Assembly (NCBI RefSeq): GCF_000152785.1
Contig: NZ_CH672414.1
Span: 151,515-215,514, forward strand
Source: Yoonia vestfoldensis SKA53
GTDB taxonomy: Bacteria > Pseudomonadota > Alphaproteobacteria > Rhodobacterales > Rhodobacteraceae
Reading direction: 5' to 3'
DNA length: 64,000 nucleotides
Shown: positions 42,457 through 51,362 of the stretch, piece after piece
How the letters are laid out: each line of letters starts with the position of its first letter
How positions within the stretch are numbered: the first letter of the stretch is position 1
Position numbers and translations under genes: made by a program
The notes under the pieces: model-generated
Database searches by the model: none
Seen by the model: only the letters and a program-made list of their open reading frames with translations
Told to the model about the DNA's origin: nothing

Positions 42457-43235
42457 CACTGCACCACGCTGAACCCGTAGGCGCGCCAGATCGCGCGGGC
42501 ATTGTCCGATGACAGGTAATCCAGAAACGCCGCTGCATTGGCGCTGTCGCTTTGCGCAGTGATCGCGGCGGGATAGATGATTGGCGCATGGCTGTCTGCG
42601 GGAAAGGTGCCGATCACGCGGACATTGTCCTGCGCCGCGGCATCGGTGGCATAGACGATGCCGAATGGCGCCTCGTTCAGTGCCACAAAGGCAAGGGCGG
42701 TGCGCGGCGTGTCCGATTGCGCCACCAGCGGTGCCACGCTGTCCCACAGCCCCAAAGATGTCAGCGCGGCCTTGCCATAGATGCCCGCTGGCACCGCATC
42801 GACCATCGCCATTGCCAGCCTTTCGTCGCCCAGCATGCCGGCCAGATCAAGCGTGGCGTCGATGGTCACGGGGGCCGCATCCTGCCCATGCGCGATCAGC
42901 ACCAGCGTATTGCCCAGAATATCGCGCCGTGTGCCGCCCTGCAGATCGCCCGAGGCTGCGACCGCATCCATCCAGTCCACGCTGGCAGAGATGAAAATAT
43001 CGGCGGGCGCGCCCTGCTGGATCTGGTGGGCCAGCGTCGATGATCCGGCATAGGATGTCACGGCAGTTTGTCCCGTCTCGGCGGTCCAGGCCTCTGCCAC
43101 GCGGTCGAGCGCGCCTGTCAGGCTGGCGGCGGCAAAGACCGTGACATCCTGTGCCACCCCGCGCATTGGGGCCGCGATCAGGATCGCTGCAGCAAAAGCT
43201 GTGACGATCTGTTGGCGCGCGAAGGCTGTTGGCAA
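42456..43235 (-). CDS. modA: Molybdate ABC transporter substrate-binding protein (TTG start)
   Basis: 259-residue periplasmic protein. Signal peptide at the N-terminus ending near APMRGVAQD; mature part DVTVFAAASLTGALDRVAEAW and YAGSSTLAHQIQQGAPADIFISAS are the ModA oxyanion-binding pattern. TTG start at 43235 with GGAG 8 nt upstream; the frame is open to 43322, but that part is not signal-like. First gene of modABC. I could not identify a ModE box by eye in the upstream 120 bp. Confidence 0.92.
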   Translation of the reverse strand: MPTAFARQQIVTAFAAAILIAAPMRGVAQDVTVFAAASLTGALDRVAEAWTAETGQTAVTSYAGSSTLAHQIQQGAPADIFISASVDWMDAVAASGDLQGGTRRDILGNTLVLIAHGQDAAPVTIDATLDLAGMLGDERLAMAMVDAVPAGIYGKAALTSLGLWDSVAPLVAQSDTPRTALAFVALNEAPFGIVYATDAAAQDNVRVIGTFPADSHAPIIYPAAITAQSDSANAAAFLDYLSSDNARAIWRAYGFSVVQ

Positions 43236-43432
43236 AACGCTTTCTCCTGCTGGCGGGCGTTCCCGACATATCGCAGCAAGCGCGCACCGCAGGCAAGCGT
43301 CAACCGCGTTTTGCCGGCGCACGCAGGGTTTAAGCGCCCTTTAACGATCCTTTAACCATGTTTCGCCACTCTTGTGGCTGGCCGGATGCAAGGTTGCTCT
43401 GGCTTGGTGAAATGGGTGCGGTGGTGCGTGGT

Positions 43433-44089
43433 ATGTCGGATGTGTCACGTCATGACGGTCGTGTCGGAAAGCAAGCCTGCGGGCGCGCGATACGACCGGA
43501 CACCGGACGACCGCGCCTGTCCAAGCGGGTCTTTGACCATGTTGTGGCCCTGCTGCTTTTGGGTCTGCTGGTGCCGGTCGGGGCTGTGTTGCTGGTGCTG
43601 AACCCGTTTGCGAATGCCGGTCCGCTGATCTATCGGCAGGACCGGATCGGGTATCGGTGCCGCCGGTTCGCCGCGTATAAATTCCGCACCATGCGCTGTG
43701 CGACAGGTGCGGCGCGCGGGGCGTTTGACGCGCTGGACGCGGACCGGATCACGGCGCTGGGCCGGGTGCTGCGCAAATCTCGGCTGGATGAATTGCCCCA
43801 GATCATCAACGTGCTGCGCGGCGAGATGAGCCTGATCGGCCCGCGTCCTGACAGCTATGACCATGCCTGCGTCTATCTGCGCGACATCGCGGGCTATGGC
43901 GCGCGGCACAACGTCCGGCCCGGTGTCAGCGGTCTGGCGCAGGTCGAGCTGGGCTATGTCGACGGGATCGACGGCATCCGGCGCAAAGTGGCGCTGGACC
44001 TGCATTACATCGCCCATGCGTCATTCCGGCTGGACCTGTGGATTGCCTGGCGCACCATCATCGTGGTGCTGGCGCGCAAGGGGGCCTAG
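43433..44089 (+). CDS. Exopolysaccharide initiating sugar transferase (undecaprenyl-phosphate type)
   Basis: Bacterial sugar transferase of the WbaP/ExoY group, 218 residues from the ATG at 43433 (earlier in-frame ATGs at 43412 and 43358 are possible; none has a good ribosome-binding site). Order: one membrane helix (VFDHVVALLLLGLLVPVGAV), then YRQDRIGY, FAAYKFRTM, LRKSRLDELPQIINVLRGEMSLIGPRP and ARHNVRPGVSGLAQV, all family motifs. It adds the first sugar phosphate to the lipid carrier at the cytoplasmic face. It opens the polysaccharide locus. Stops 2 bases into the convergent phosphatase gene. Confidence 0.88.
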   Translation: MSDVSRHDGRVGKQACGRAIRPDTGRPRLSKRVFDHVVALLLLGLLVPVGAVLLVLNPFANAGPLIYRQDRIGYRCRRFAAYKFRTMRCATGAARGAFDALDADRITALGRVLRKSRLDELPQIINVLRGEMSLIGPRPDSYDHACVYLRDIAGYGARHNVRPGVSGLAQVELGYVDGIDGIRRKVALDLHYIAHASFRLDLWIAWRTIIVVLARKGA

Positions 44090-44811
44090 AACGGACGGAC
44101 CCCGCCTTCGCCGATCAGGGCAGCGCAAAGCTTGCCGGTTTTCCATGCGCCGGTGTCGATGGACACCACGCCGTCGCGGATCGCCAGACGCGGCACGATC
44201 CGGTGGCCATGCACGCACCAGACCCGGTCGCTGCGCGGCACCACCCCGAAATCGGGATGCCCCCAGGCCATCGCCTTGGGCAGCTGGTTGGCCAAAGGCC
44301 GGGCCGGATCGGCACCTGCATGCAGGACCGCCACATTGCCGCTTTGCCACCAATAGGGCATGGATTGCATCCATGACACGGTCGCGCCCATCGCGGCGCG
44401 CAGCGCGTTGCGCGCACGGGAAAGATCGGCCAGGGTGATATCTGCGGGCAGGTCGGTGATGCCATAGCTGGCCAGCGTGGTCCGCCCGCCATAGCGCAGC
44501 CATGTCCGGCCCATTTTGCGCGGTTGGCGCAGAAAGCGCAGCAACAGGTCTTCGTGATTACCGCGCAGGCAGGTCAGGTCGATCCGCCCCGCGTGGTCGT
44601 GCAACAAGCGCAGCACGCCCGCGCTGTCGGGGCCATGGTCGATGTAATCGCCCACCAGCACGACCGGCAAGGCGCGCGCCACGGCACGTTCCAGCACGGG
44701 GGCCAGCAGATCGGCGCGCCCATGCACATCTCCGATGGCGACAAAAGGCCGGTCCGGCGCGGGTGGTGCTGCGTCAAAGCCAAAAGGGGGCAGATAATCG
44801 GGCAAAAGCAT
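44086..44811 (-). CDS. PPP-family metallophosphoesterase
   Basis: 241-residue metallophosphatase of the bacterial PPP (ApaH/PrpA-like) type. The motif order GDVHGR near residue 28, GDYIDHG near 55 and GNHED near 85, then two metal-binding His (LHAG, CVHGHR), gives the two-metal site. ATG at 44811; earlier in-frame starts overlap nothing family-like. It sits between the sugar transferase and the GTA spike genes on the opposite strand. Substrate may be a phosphoprotein or dinucleotide; not determined. Confidence 0.85.
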   Translation of the reverse strand: MLLPDYLPPFGFDAAPPAPDRPFVAIGDVHGRADLLAPVLERAVARALPVVLVGDYIDHGPDSAGVLRLLHDHAGRIDLTCLRGNHEDLLLRFLRQPRKMGRTWLRYGGRTTLASYGITDLPADITLADLSRARNALRAAMGATVSWMQSMPYWWQSGNVAVLHAGADPARPLANQLPKAMAWGHPDFGVVPRSDRVWCVHGHRIVPRLAIRDGVVSIDTGAWKTGKLCAALIGEGGVRPF

Positions 44812-44950
44812 GGCCGCCGTTCTAGCGCAACGATCACTGGCTTGGCCAGAGGCTGCGCCAGCGCCGTTGCATCTGGTGCCGCACGGTCGTGCAACATGGT
44901 TTTCAGACAAAAGCGGCATGATGACGGCTGCAACCACTCAGGAGTCTCCG

Positions 44951-45208
44951 ATGCCCGATCCTTTCAGCGCCGATTATGTCAACCTGACCTCGCCCGCCGT
45001 GGCGCATTACGTCGTCACACCCTCGGACAGTGCGGATCTGCCGGTGCGCCCGCGCGCGATTTTCGTGCAAAGCGCAGGCACGGCGGCCTTGCAGGACAAG
45101 GACGGGCAGGTCGTGACCTATGATGTCGCGGCAGGTGCGGTTTTGTCGATCCGGCCGGTACGGGTACTGGCCAGCGGGACGACGGCGCAGCTTGTGGCGT
45201 GGTATTGA
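44951..45208 (+). CDS. ghsA: GTA head-spike base protein (RcGTA GhsA-like)
   Basis: 85-residue protein beginning MPDPFSADYVNLTSPA, then RPRAIFVQSAGTAALQDKDG and RPVRVLASGTTAQLVAWY. This pattern matches, from memory, the small spike-base family typified by Rcc01079 of Rhodobacter capsulatus. GGAG stands 6 nt before the ATG. No signal peptide or membrane segment. The downstream gene, 3 nt away, fits the partner spike protein. In R. capsulatus the pair forms head spikes of the gene transfer agent that bind capsule, encoded away from the main GTA cluster. No other GTA gene is in this window. Confidence 0.72.
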   Translation: MPDPFSADYVNLTSPAVAHYVVTPSDSADLPVRPRAIFVQSAGTAALQDKDGQVVTYDVAAGAVLSIRPVRVLASGTTAQLVAWY

Positions 45209-45211
45209 TCC

Positions 45212-46816
45212 ATGATCGGGCTAGAGCTGTCACCCGCCTCTACCGGCCATACTGCACCCGACCCGCTGGCGGCGTTTTTTGCCATCGGCCGCGGCGCGCA
45301 TGTGGCCCTTGGCCCCGGCCCGCAAGGCGGGCTGAGCATCTGGACCGAGACCGGCCCCGCAACCGCCGCCTGTCTGCGGTTGGACGGGGCTAATGCCGGC
45401 ACAAGGCTGTCGTGGCGCGAAACGCTGAGCTGTGCGTTGCGCAAGGTCTATCCGGTGGCAGCCTTTGGTTTGTCGGCGGGCTGGTCGCAGTTGCAATCTT
45501 CGGGCTCTGGCCTGTCGGGGAGCTATACCGGCAACCGTGCTGTCAGCACCACGGCGCTGACCGCCACGATCAGCGTGACGGTGGACCGCGCCAAACCCTA
45601 TGACCTTTGGGTCTGTTTCACGGGGCGCATTGCGGGGGGCTATTGCCGTGTCGATATCGACGGGGGGCAGGCTTTGGTCGATGCGATCGGAGATCCGGCG
45701 GGGCTGGGGTTCAAGGCGTTCAGCACCCAGACCGCCACCGACATGCAGCGCCGCCGCAGCATCCGCGTGGCCACCGGCCTGACCGGCAGCCATGTCGTGA
45801 CCCTGTCGCATGGCGGGGCGGCGACACCGGGTGGTACCAGCCTGATGATCGAGGCTGTGGCGCTGTCGGCCGATCTGTCCGATGACGGCATCCTGCCCCC
45901 CGTCTGGCAGCCTGCAACCGCTTATGTCATGGGCGACGAGGTGCAATGGCAAGGCACCTTTTATGCCGCCCGCGCGACGGGTGTCAGCGGCACCACACCC
46001 CCTGTGCATCTGTCAGGCATCAGCGGTGATGGCGCGCTGGACTGGCGTGCCGATAACCGCCCGACCTATCCGCTGTTTCAGGCGGTTGATTACGCCTCCG
46101 AGCGTGAATATGCCGCGCGCGTCAGAATTGCGGGTACCACCACCGAAATCGGCGGCCAGACCCATGGCAACGAGGCGCTTGTGGCGCGCAGCGTGACGCT
46201 GGACGCACAGCCTTTTGTGCCAACGACCAGCGGCACCGGCCTGTCCGTCGGGGCCGAGATTGCCACCTTTGAGAACACCACTTGGCAGGGGGCGACGGGT
46301 GGTCCTATCGGCACCTGCCAGCTGATCCGCCGGATCACGCCGGGTGCGGTGCGCCATGACGTGCAGGTCACGGCAACAGGGCCAGATGCGGTGTTTGACT
46401 GGCTTTATCTCGGGATGCTTCCTTTCGTGCATTGGGACGGGGAAAGTGGTGCTCTGGCTGTGCAACAGGTTGCCGGACCTGCGGGCCTTATCAGCATCGG
46501 GGATCTCGCAGGTACAAGCCCTGCGCAGATCAGCCTTGGCGCGACCGCGCGGCTGGGTCTGGTCGGGCGCGCGCTGACGGGTGATCTACGCTATGGCTGT
46601 CAGGTGGTCGCCACGGGCATCGCGGGCAATCTGGTCGGGCCGGTCAGCACATTCCTGCGGCCCAATATCGAGGCAAGCGCCGCCGCAGGACCGCTTGACT
46701 GGACCGCCAAGGCCTATTTCGCAGCAGACCTGCCTGCGGGCACGGTGATGCAGGCGGGTGATGTGATCGGGTTTTCCAGCCACCACATTCTGGCGGTCAC
46801 GCCGGTTCAGGCGTGA
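45212..46816 (+). CDS. ghsB: GTA head-spike fibre-like protein (RcGTA GhsB-like)
   Basis: 534-residue protein with no signal peptide, rich in Gly, Ala and Thr and probably mostly beta. Residues about 231-280 (WQPATAYVMGDEVQWQG, then YAARATGVSGTTPP) resemble a carbohydrate-binding module of the chitin-binding (type 5/12) sort. It follows the GhsA-like gene by 3 nt, so both are made together. The likely role is the cell-binding part of a gene-transfer-agent or phage head spike that recognises the capsule or exopolysaccharide made by the surrounding locus. The tail-fibre-like nature is seen; the GTA assignment rests on the pairing and location. Ends in a 10-bp convergent overlap with the Wzz/kinase gene. 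Confidence 0.65.
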   Translation: MIGLELSPASTGHTAPDPLAAFFAIGRGAHVALGPGPQGGLSIWTETGPATAACLRLDGANAGTRLSWRETLSCALRKVYPVAAFGLSAGWSQLQSSGSGLSGSYTGNRAVSTTALTATISVTVDRAKPYDLWVCFTGRIAGGYCRVDIDGGQALVDAIGDPAGLGFKAFSTQTATDMQRRRSIRVATGLTGSHVVTLSHGGAATPGGTSLMIEAVALSADLSDDGILPPVWQPATAYVMGDEVQWQGTFYAARATGVSGTTPPVHLSGISGDGALDWRADNRPTYPLFQAVDYASEREYAARVRIAGTTTEIGGQTHGNEALVARSVTLDAQPFVPTTSGTGLSVGAEIATFENTTWQGATGGPIGTCQLIRRITPGAVRHDVQVTATGPDAVFDWLYLGMLPFVHWDGESGALAVQQVAGPAGLISIGDLAGTSPAQISLGATARLGLVGRALTGDLRYGCQVVATGIAGNLVGPVSTFLRPNIEASAAAGPLDWTAKAYFAADLPAGTVMQAGDVIGFSSHHILAVTPVQA

Positions 46817-48675
46817 AAATAACCGCGCCCATATTGGGCGAAACCGACACCACCGCGCTGCGCTTGTTTGCGGATGTCGATCTGCGTAAGCGTCACGCCG
46901 GTCACAGCCACCCCGGCCGCGGCGAGCTTGTCGGCGGCGGCCAGCACCACGGCATCCGCCACCGGCACCACGGGCGGGGCGTCGATGATGACCACATCAT
47001 AGGCCGCGCGCGCCTGTGCGATCACATCGGCCAGCGCGGGCGCAAACAGGGTTTCACCGCCCGCCGCATGCTGTGCGCCACCCGCCAGCAGATCGACCCC
47101 GGGGATCGGGCTTGGTTCGGTCGCCGCCCCAAGGCCGATATGGCCAAGGATCACCGCCGCCAGCCCGTCTGTCCCCGCCAGCGCAAAATAGCGCCGGAAC
47201 GATCCGCGCCGCAGGTCTGCATCTACCAGTAGCACGCGTTTGCCCAACAGGGCCAGCGCATGTGCCAGCCCGATGGCCTGCGTCGTCTTGCCTTCGCCCG
47301 GGATCGCCGAGGTGGACAGGATGACCTGCGGCGGCTTTGTGCCATGCAGCATCAGCGCGGTGCGCAGATGCCGATAGCCTTCGGTCGCGGCCGATGCTGT
47401 GCTGACATCAAGTGCCGCCAGCAGCCGTGCGGGCCTGCGTGAGGGCAATAGCGGCAGCTGCGCCAGAACCGGCAGGCCGGTGGCATCCTGCAAGGCCGCC
47501 GCATCGGTGAACCCACGGCGCAGGCTGTGACGCAGCGCCACCAGCATCAGCCCGCCCAGCCCCCCGACCATGGCCGCGATCTGCACCATCAGCAGCTTTT
47601 GCGGCCCGATATAGCGCGCCTCGGTCGCGGCGTTGAGCACGCGACTGTCGGGGGCGATTTGTGCGGCACCCAGCGTCAATGCGCGCAGTTCTTGTTGATA
47701 GCCGGCCTGCTGTGCGATGGCCATGTCCAGATCGCGCTGCATCCGGTCGCGGGCATGGCTGGCTGCGGTCAGCGCCTGCAGCGCAGCGGCCAGATCGGCG
47801 CGGTTGGTCTGCAAGGCGGCAATCTGGGCGGTCAGCCGCTGGGTATTGGCGGTGTCGCTGGCGCGGGCAAGCGCGGCTTGGGCGCTGGCCAGCCGTGTTG
47901 TGGTGTCTTGCAGGTCATGGCCCAACCGGTCGGGGCGCGTCGGGTCGTGCAGGCCCGCACGCGCGACCAGATCGGTGATCGCGGCCTCTATTGCTGCCTG
48001 GTGCGAGCGCAGGTCGGCCGATCTTGCGCCCAGCAAGGCGATGCTGGCTGCCGTTGCATCCTGTTTGCGCGCCACCTGATCGGCCAGATAGACCGCTGCC
48101 AGCGTGTTCGCGATGGCCATGGCGCGGTCGGGGTCGCCTGTCGTGACGGTGACGCGCAACAGATCGCTGTCGCGCGGAGTCTCGACACGGATCGCGGCCC
48201 GCAGGTTCTGGACCAGCTTGCTGGCGATGGCCGCGTCATCGGGGACGGGTTCGCTGCGGCCTTGCAACAGGTTCCGCAGCGTCGTGCGCAACCCGCGCGG
48301 CGACAGCGGTGGCACCGGCGTCAGATAGCGGTTGAAGGCGGGGTCGTCTTGCAGGTCCAGCTTTGCGATCACCTGTTCCAGAATGGGTGTCGCCAACAGG
48401 ATCTGAACCTGCGTGCCAGGCGGAACATCTGTGCTGGTTTGGCCTGGTATTGCAAACGCTTGAGTTGTGCGAATTTCAATGATCGTGACGGCGGCATGTT
48501 GCGGGCGCGCGATGGTAAAGCCGTAATACCCCGCCATCAGAACTGCCAAAAAGGTTGTGAGCACCACAACCCATTTTCCCGCCCATAACACCCTAAAAAT
48601 ATGCCGAATATCGACAGCCACAGGCTGATCAACTTCGACCAGAGCGGGCATGGGCTGTGACATGGAACGCGGCAT
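46807..48675 (-). CDS. Exopolysaccharide polymerisation/export protein with Wzz and tyrosine-kinase domains
   Basis: 622 residues from ATG 48675. N-terminal Wzz (chain-length) part with a membrane helix (WVVVLTTFLAVLMAGYYGF) near residue 35, a long periplasmic coiled-coil region, a second helix (LLMVQIAAMVGGLGGLMLVAL) near 385, then a BY-kinase domain: Walker A SAIPGEGKTTQ, Walker A' VLLVDADLRRG, Walker B VVIIDAPPVVPVADA. The C-terminal tail has only two tyrosines (QYGRGYFHA), fewer than the usual cluster. The frame is open far upstream to 49779 on this strand, but that portion runs antisense through the flippase gene and is not family-like. Confidence 0.9.
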   Translation of the reverse strand: MPRSMSQPMPALVEVDQPVAVDIRHIFRVLWAGKWVVVLTTFLAVLMAGYYGFTIARPQHAAVTIIEIRTTQAFAIPGQTSTDVPPGTQVQILLATPILEQVIAKLDLQDDPAFNRYLTPVPPLSPRGLRTTLRNLLQGRSEPVPDDAAIASKLVQNLRAAIRVETPRDSDLLRVTVTTGDPDRAMAIANTLAAVYLADQVARKQDATAASIALLGARSADLRSHQAAIEAAITDLVARAGLHDPTRPDRLGHDLQDTTTRLASAQAALARASDTANTQRLTAQIAALQTNRADLAAALQALTAASHARDRMQRDLDMAIAQQAGYQQELRALTLGAAQIAPDSRVLNAATEARYIGPQKLLMVQIAAMVGGLGGLMLVALRHSLRRGFTDAAALQDATGLPVLAQLPLLPSRRPARLLAALDVSTASAATEGYRHLRTALMLHGTKPPQVILSTSAIPGEGKTTQAIGLAHALALLGKRVLLVDADLRRGSFRRYFALAGTDGLAAVILGHIGLGAATEPSPIPGVDLLAGGAQHAAGGETLFAPALADVIAQARAAYDVVIIDAPPVVPVADAVVLAAADKLAAAGVAVTGVTLTQIDIRKQAQRGGVGFAQYGRGYFHA

Positions 48676-48804
48676 CAGCGGGGCTTTCTTGGGCAGTGCG
48701 ACCCGATTAGGAAACCATAAACCAGTTAACACAAAATTAATCACAATGAAGGCAAGATCAACCAAGGCGATAGTTTGCGTGCGCTGTTCAAGTGGTTTTG
48801 TTGT

Positions 48805-50037
48805 ATGATGGCTTTCTTGCGATATTGCCTGAATCAGCCCGTCGGTATCGCGATGACGGTGCGTGCCGCGCTGGTGGCGGGCAATGTCGCAGTGCTGTTT
48901 GGGCTGGCGCTGTGGTTGGGGCTGGACGGCTTTGGCGGGCTGATCGTGCTGTGGGGGCTGGCGCTGGTGGCGGCGACCTGTCTGGGGTTTGGCGGGCCGC
49001 TGATCTTGTTGGCACGGCTGGGGGATGGCGCGGGGATGCATCCGCGCGCTGTCATCGGGCTTTGCATCGGCTGGCCTGTGCTGGCGGCTTGCGGGGCGGG
49101 CTTGGCCCTGCGGCTGGTCTGGCCAGAGCTGCCATGGCTGGCTGTGCTGGCGGTGGCGGTTGTGGTCAATCTGGCATCCTGCCTTGCCAGCATCCTGCGC
49201 GCCTTGGGGTCGGTGCATCTGTCGATGATCCTGCGCGACGGGGCCCCGATGGTGGCGCTGGGGGCGGCAGGGTTGCTGCTGACAGAGCCTGCGGCGATCC
49301 TGTGGGGCATGGCCACGGGGTTGGGAGTGATCTGTCTGGGCGCGGCGGTGCTGGTTTTGTCGCATCCGCAGCGCGCATCGGTGATCAGCGGTAACAGGCC
49401 GGGGGCAGGCTTGGCGGCTGATCTGTGGGCGACGACGGTGCTGGGCATGGGGCTGGCGCAGGTCGATATCATTGTGGGCGGGCAGTTTCTGACACCGGAA
49501 CAGATCGGGGTCTATGCATTGCTGCGACGGGTGGCGAACCTTGTCGCGCTGCCGTTGTCGGTGGCGACATGGGTCAGCGCGGGGCCGATCAGCGCCGCCC
49601 ATACCGCCCGCGACACCGCTGCCCTGCAAAGCGCCAGTGACGCCGGCGCGCGGATCGCCTTTTTGCCGGGGCTGGGGCTGGCGATGCTGAGTCTGCTGGC
49701 GCTGCCGGTATTGGCGATCTGGGTGCCGGACTTGCCGGTGCCGGTGCTGCTGGTGCTGTTGGGCGGCACGCTGGTGCAACTGGCCTTTGCGCAGGGGATG
49801 AGCGTTGCCACGCTGACCGGGCGGGGCGATCTGGCCGCGGGGGCGCGGTTGGCGGGGGTGGCGGGCTATGTGGCGGCAGTTGCGTTTTTCGCGCCGCTTG
49901 ATCCGTTGCGCAATGCGCTGGCTGCTGCGCTGGCGACCAGCCTTTGCGCCGGGCTGCTCTGGCTTTGGGTCTGGCGCAGCATGGGGATCGACACCCTTGC
50001 CCGCCCGATGCGGAGGCGCGCATGGCAGATATCCTGA
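48805..50037 (+). CDS. Polysaccharide flippase (Wzx/oligosaccharide translocase type)
   Basis: 410-residue multi-span membrane protein (about 12 segments) of the polysaccharide-export flippase type; it would move the lipid-linked repeat unit across the inner membrane. The MVR-like start is unclear: ATGs at 48805/48808 or 48853, or a TTG at 48775; none has a strong ribosome-binding site. Homology is seen as a pattern only (long hydrophobic spans, Arg/Asp loops). It overlaps the polymerase-like gene by 16 bp and is divergent from the Wzz/kinase gene, so both share the spacer 48676-48804. Confidence 0.75.
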   Translation: MMAFLRYCLNQPVGIAMTVRAALVAGNVAVLFGLALWLGLDGFGGLIVLWGLALVAATCLGFGGPLILLARLGDGAGMHPRAVIGLCIGWPVLAACGAGLALRLVWPELPWLAVLAVAVVVNLASCLASILRALGSVHLSMILRDGAPMVALGAAGLLLTEPAAILWGMATGLGVICLGAAVLVLSHPQRASVISGNRPGAGLAADLWATTVLGMGLAQVDIIVGGQFLTPEQIGVYALLRRVANLVALPLSVATWVSAGPISAAHTARDTAALQSASDAGARIAFLPGLGLAMLSLLALPVLAIWVPDLPVPVLLVLLGGTLVQLAFAQGMSVATLTGRGDLAAGARLAGVAGYVAAVAFFAPLDPLRNALAAALATSLCAGLLWLWVWRSMGIDTLARPMRRRAWQIS

Positions 50038-51362
50038 TCATTGCGCTTGCCGCACTTTGCACGCTGTTGCCGTTCTGGATCGCGGCACGGCACGGGCTGC
50101 TAGGCTGGGTGTCGCCGCTGCATCTGTTGGGCTATTTCTGCGGGCTGGGATTTCTGGCCAAGGCCGTTGCCTATGCCGCTGCCCCTGATCTGGCATTTTA
50201 CGCACGCTTCGATCCTGCACCCGGCGCGGCGCTGGTGGGGGCGATCTATCTGGGGGGCTTTGTCGCGCTGATCTGTCTGGGCTACCTTTTGGCCTGCAAA
50301 CCGCAGCCCGCCGCCGCGCAGATCATTGCCGCGCGCGCGGTCGCGGCAGGCGTGCAGCCGATGGGCGCGCTAGTGGGTATCGCGCTGGCCGTCAGTGTGG
50401 TGACGGTGCTGCTGATCCTGCAGGTGCGCGGCGCAGCGCCGGGCGAGGCGGGCGTGATCGCCGCGCTGAACCGCGTCAAGCAGATCAACGTCAATGCCGA
50501 TGGTGTGGGCGCGACGCTGGCCGGGATCAAGACGCTGTTCGTGATCCCCAAATATGTTTTTGTGCTGTGCCTTGCGCAGACGATCCTGCATCCGCGCCCG
50601 GCCTTGTTGGGCATGACGCTGGCGCTGGGGGCGGCGCTTTTGGGGATCGCACTGGTGTCGGGGGACCGGTTCGAACTGGTGGAACTGGCCATCTATGCGC
50701 TGGCCACCCATGCCGTTCTGGGCGGACGGATCGGCTGGCGGCAAGGCGCGCTGGGGCTGGCTGGCGCCACGGCGATCGTGATGCTGTCGGCTTATATGAC
50801 AGAACTGCGGCTGGGCGCGCAGGGCGCCAGCCTGCTGCGCCAGATCATCGGATCGACCTATTTTCTGGATATCAACGTGGCGGTAATGGTCACCGGCCAT
50901 CTGGAACCGGCGCAGATGCTGTTGGGGCAAAGCTATGGCTGGTGGGTCTTTGGCTGGGTGCCGCGCGACATCTGGCCGGACAAGCCCGCGATTGATCTTG
51001 GCGTCTATTTCAAGCGCGAGGTGATGGGGATCACCACAGGCGGCGCGTTCAACGTCACCGGCCCGGGCGAGGCGTTCATCAACTTTGGCTGGGCGGGGCT
51101 GGCAGTAGCCCCCGCGCTGGGCTGGGCGTTTCGTGTGGGCGAGGCGTTCTTGCTGGATGCGCAGCGCACCGCGCGGACGGGGGCGGCATTTTTGTATCCG
51201 ATCCTGTTTTATCCCTTTGTCCAAGCCTGCCTGCAATCGTCGTTCAGCGCCTTCATCGTCGGGGCCGCGGCGCAATTGGTGCTGATCGTGATGATCCGCA
51301 CGTACTTCGTCCGCCCGCTGCACTGGCGGGCCGTGCCAATCGAAAGGCTGTCTCATGCATAA
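50022..51362 (+). CDS. O-antigen/EPS polymerase-like membrane protein (Wzy type)
   Basis: 446-residue protein with about ten membrane segments and a large loop near residues 290-360 (GWWVFGWVPRDIWPDKPAIDLGVYF), the layout of WaaL/Wzy-like polymerases. Start ATG 50022 has GGAGG 6 nt upstream and lies 16 bp inside the flippase end. Ends overlapping the acyltransferase gene by 8 nt. Polymerises the repeat unit in the periplasm; assignment is by architecture and operon position, as such proteins share little sequence. Confidence 0.72.
   Translation: MADILIIALAALCTLLPFWIAARHGLLGWVSPLHLLGYFCGLGFLAKAVAYAAAPDLAFYARFDPAPGAALVGAIYLGGFVALICLGYLLACKPQPAAAQIIAARAVAAGVQPMGALVGIALAVSVVTVLLILQVRGAAPGEAGVIAALNRVKQINVNADGVGATLAGIKTLFVIPKYVFVLCLAQTILHPRPALLGMTLALGAALLGIALVSGDRFELVELAIYALATHAVLGGRIGWRQGALGLAGATAIVMLSAYMTELRLGAQGASLLRQIIGSTYFLDINVAVMVTGHLEPAQMLLGQSYGWWVFGWVPRDIWPDKPAIDLGVYFKREVMGITTGGAFNVTGPGEAFINFGWAGLAVAPALGWAFRVGEAFLLDAQRTARTGAAFLYPILFYPFVQACLQSSFSAFIVGAAAQLVLIVMIRTYFVRPLHWRAVPIERLSHA

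Noticed and set aside
48676..49779. Minus-strand extension of the Wzz/kinase frame to 990 residues, rich in Gln, His and Arg
   Set aside because: It runs antisense through the flippase gene, has composition typical of a shadow frame, and the Wzz domain begins only near 48675.
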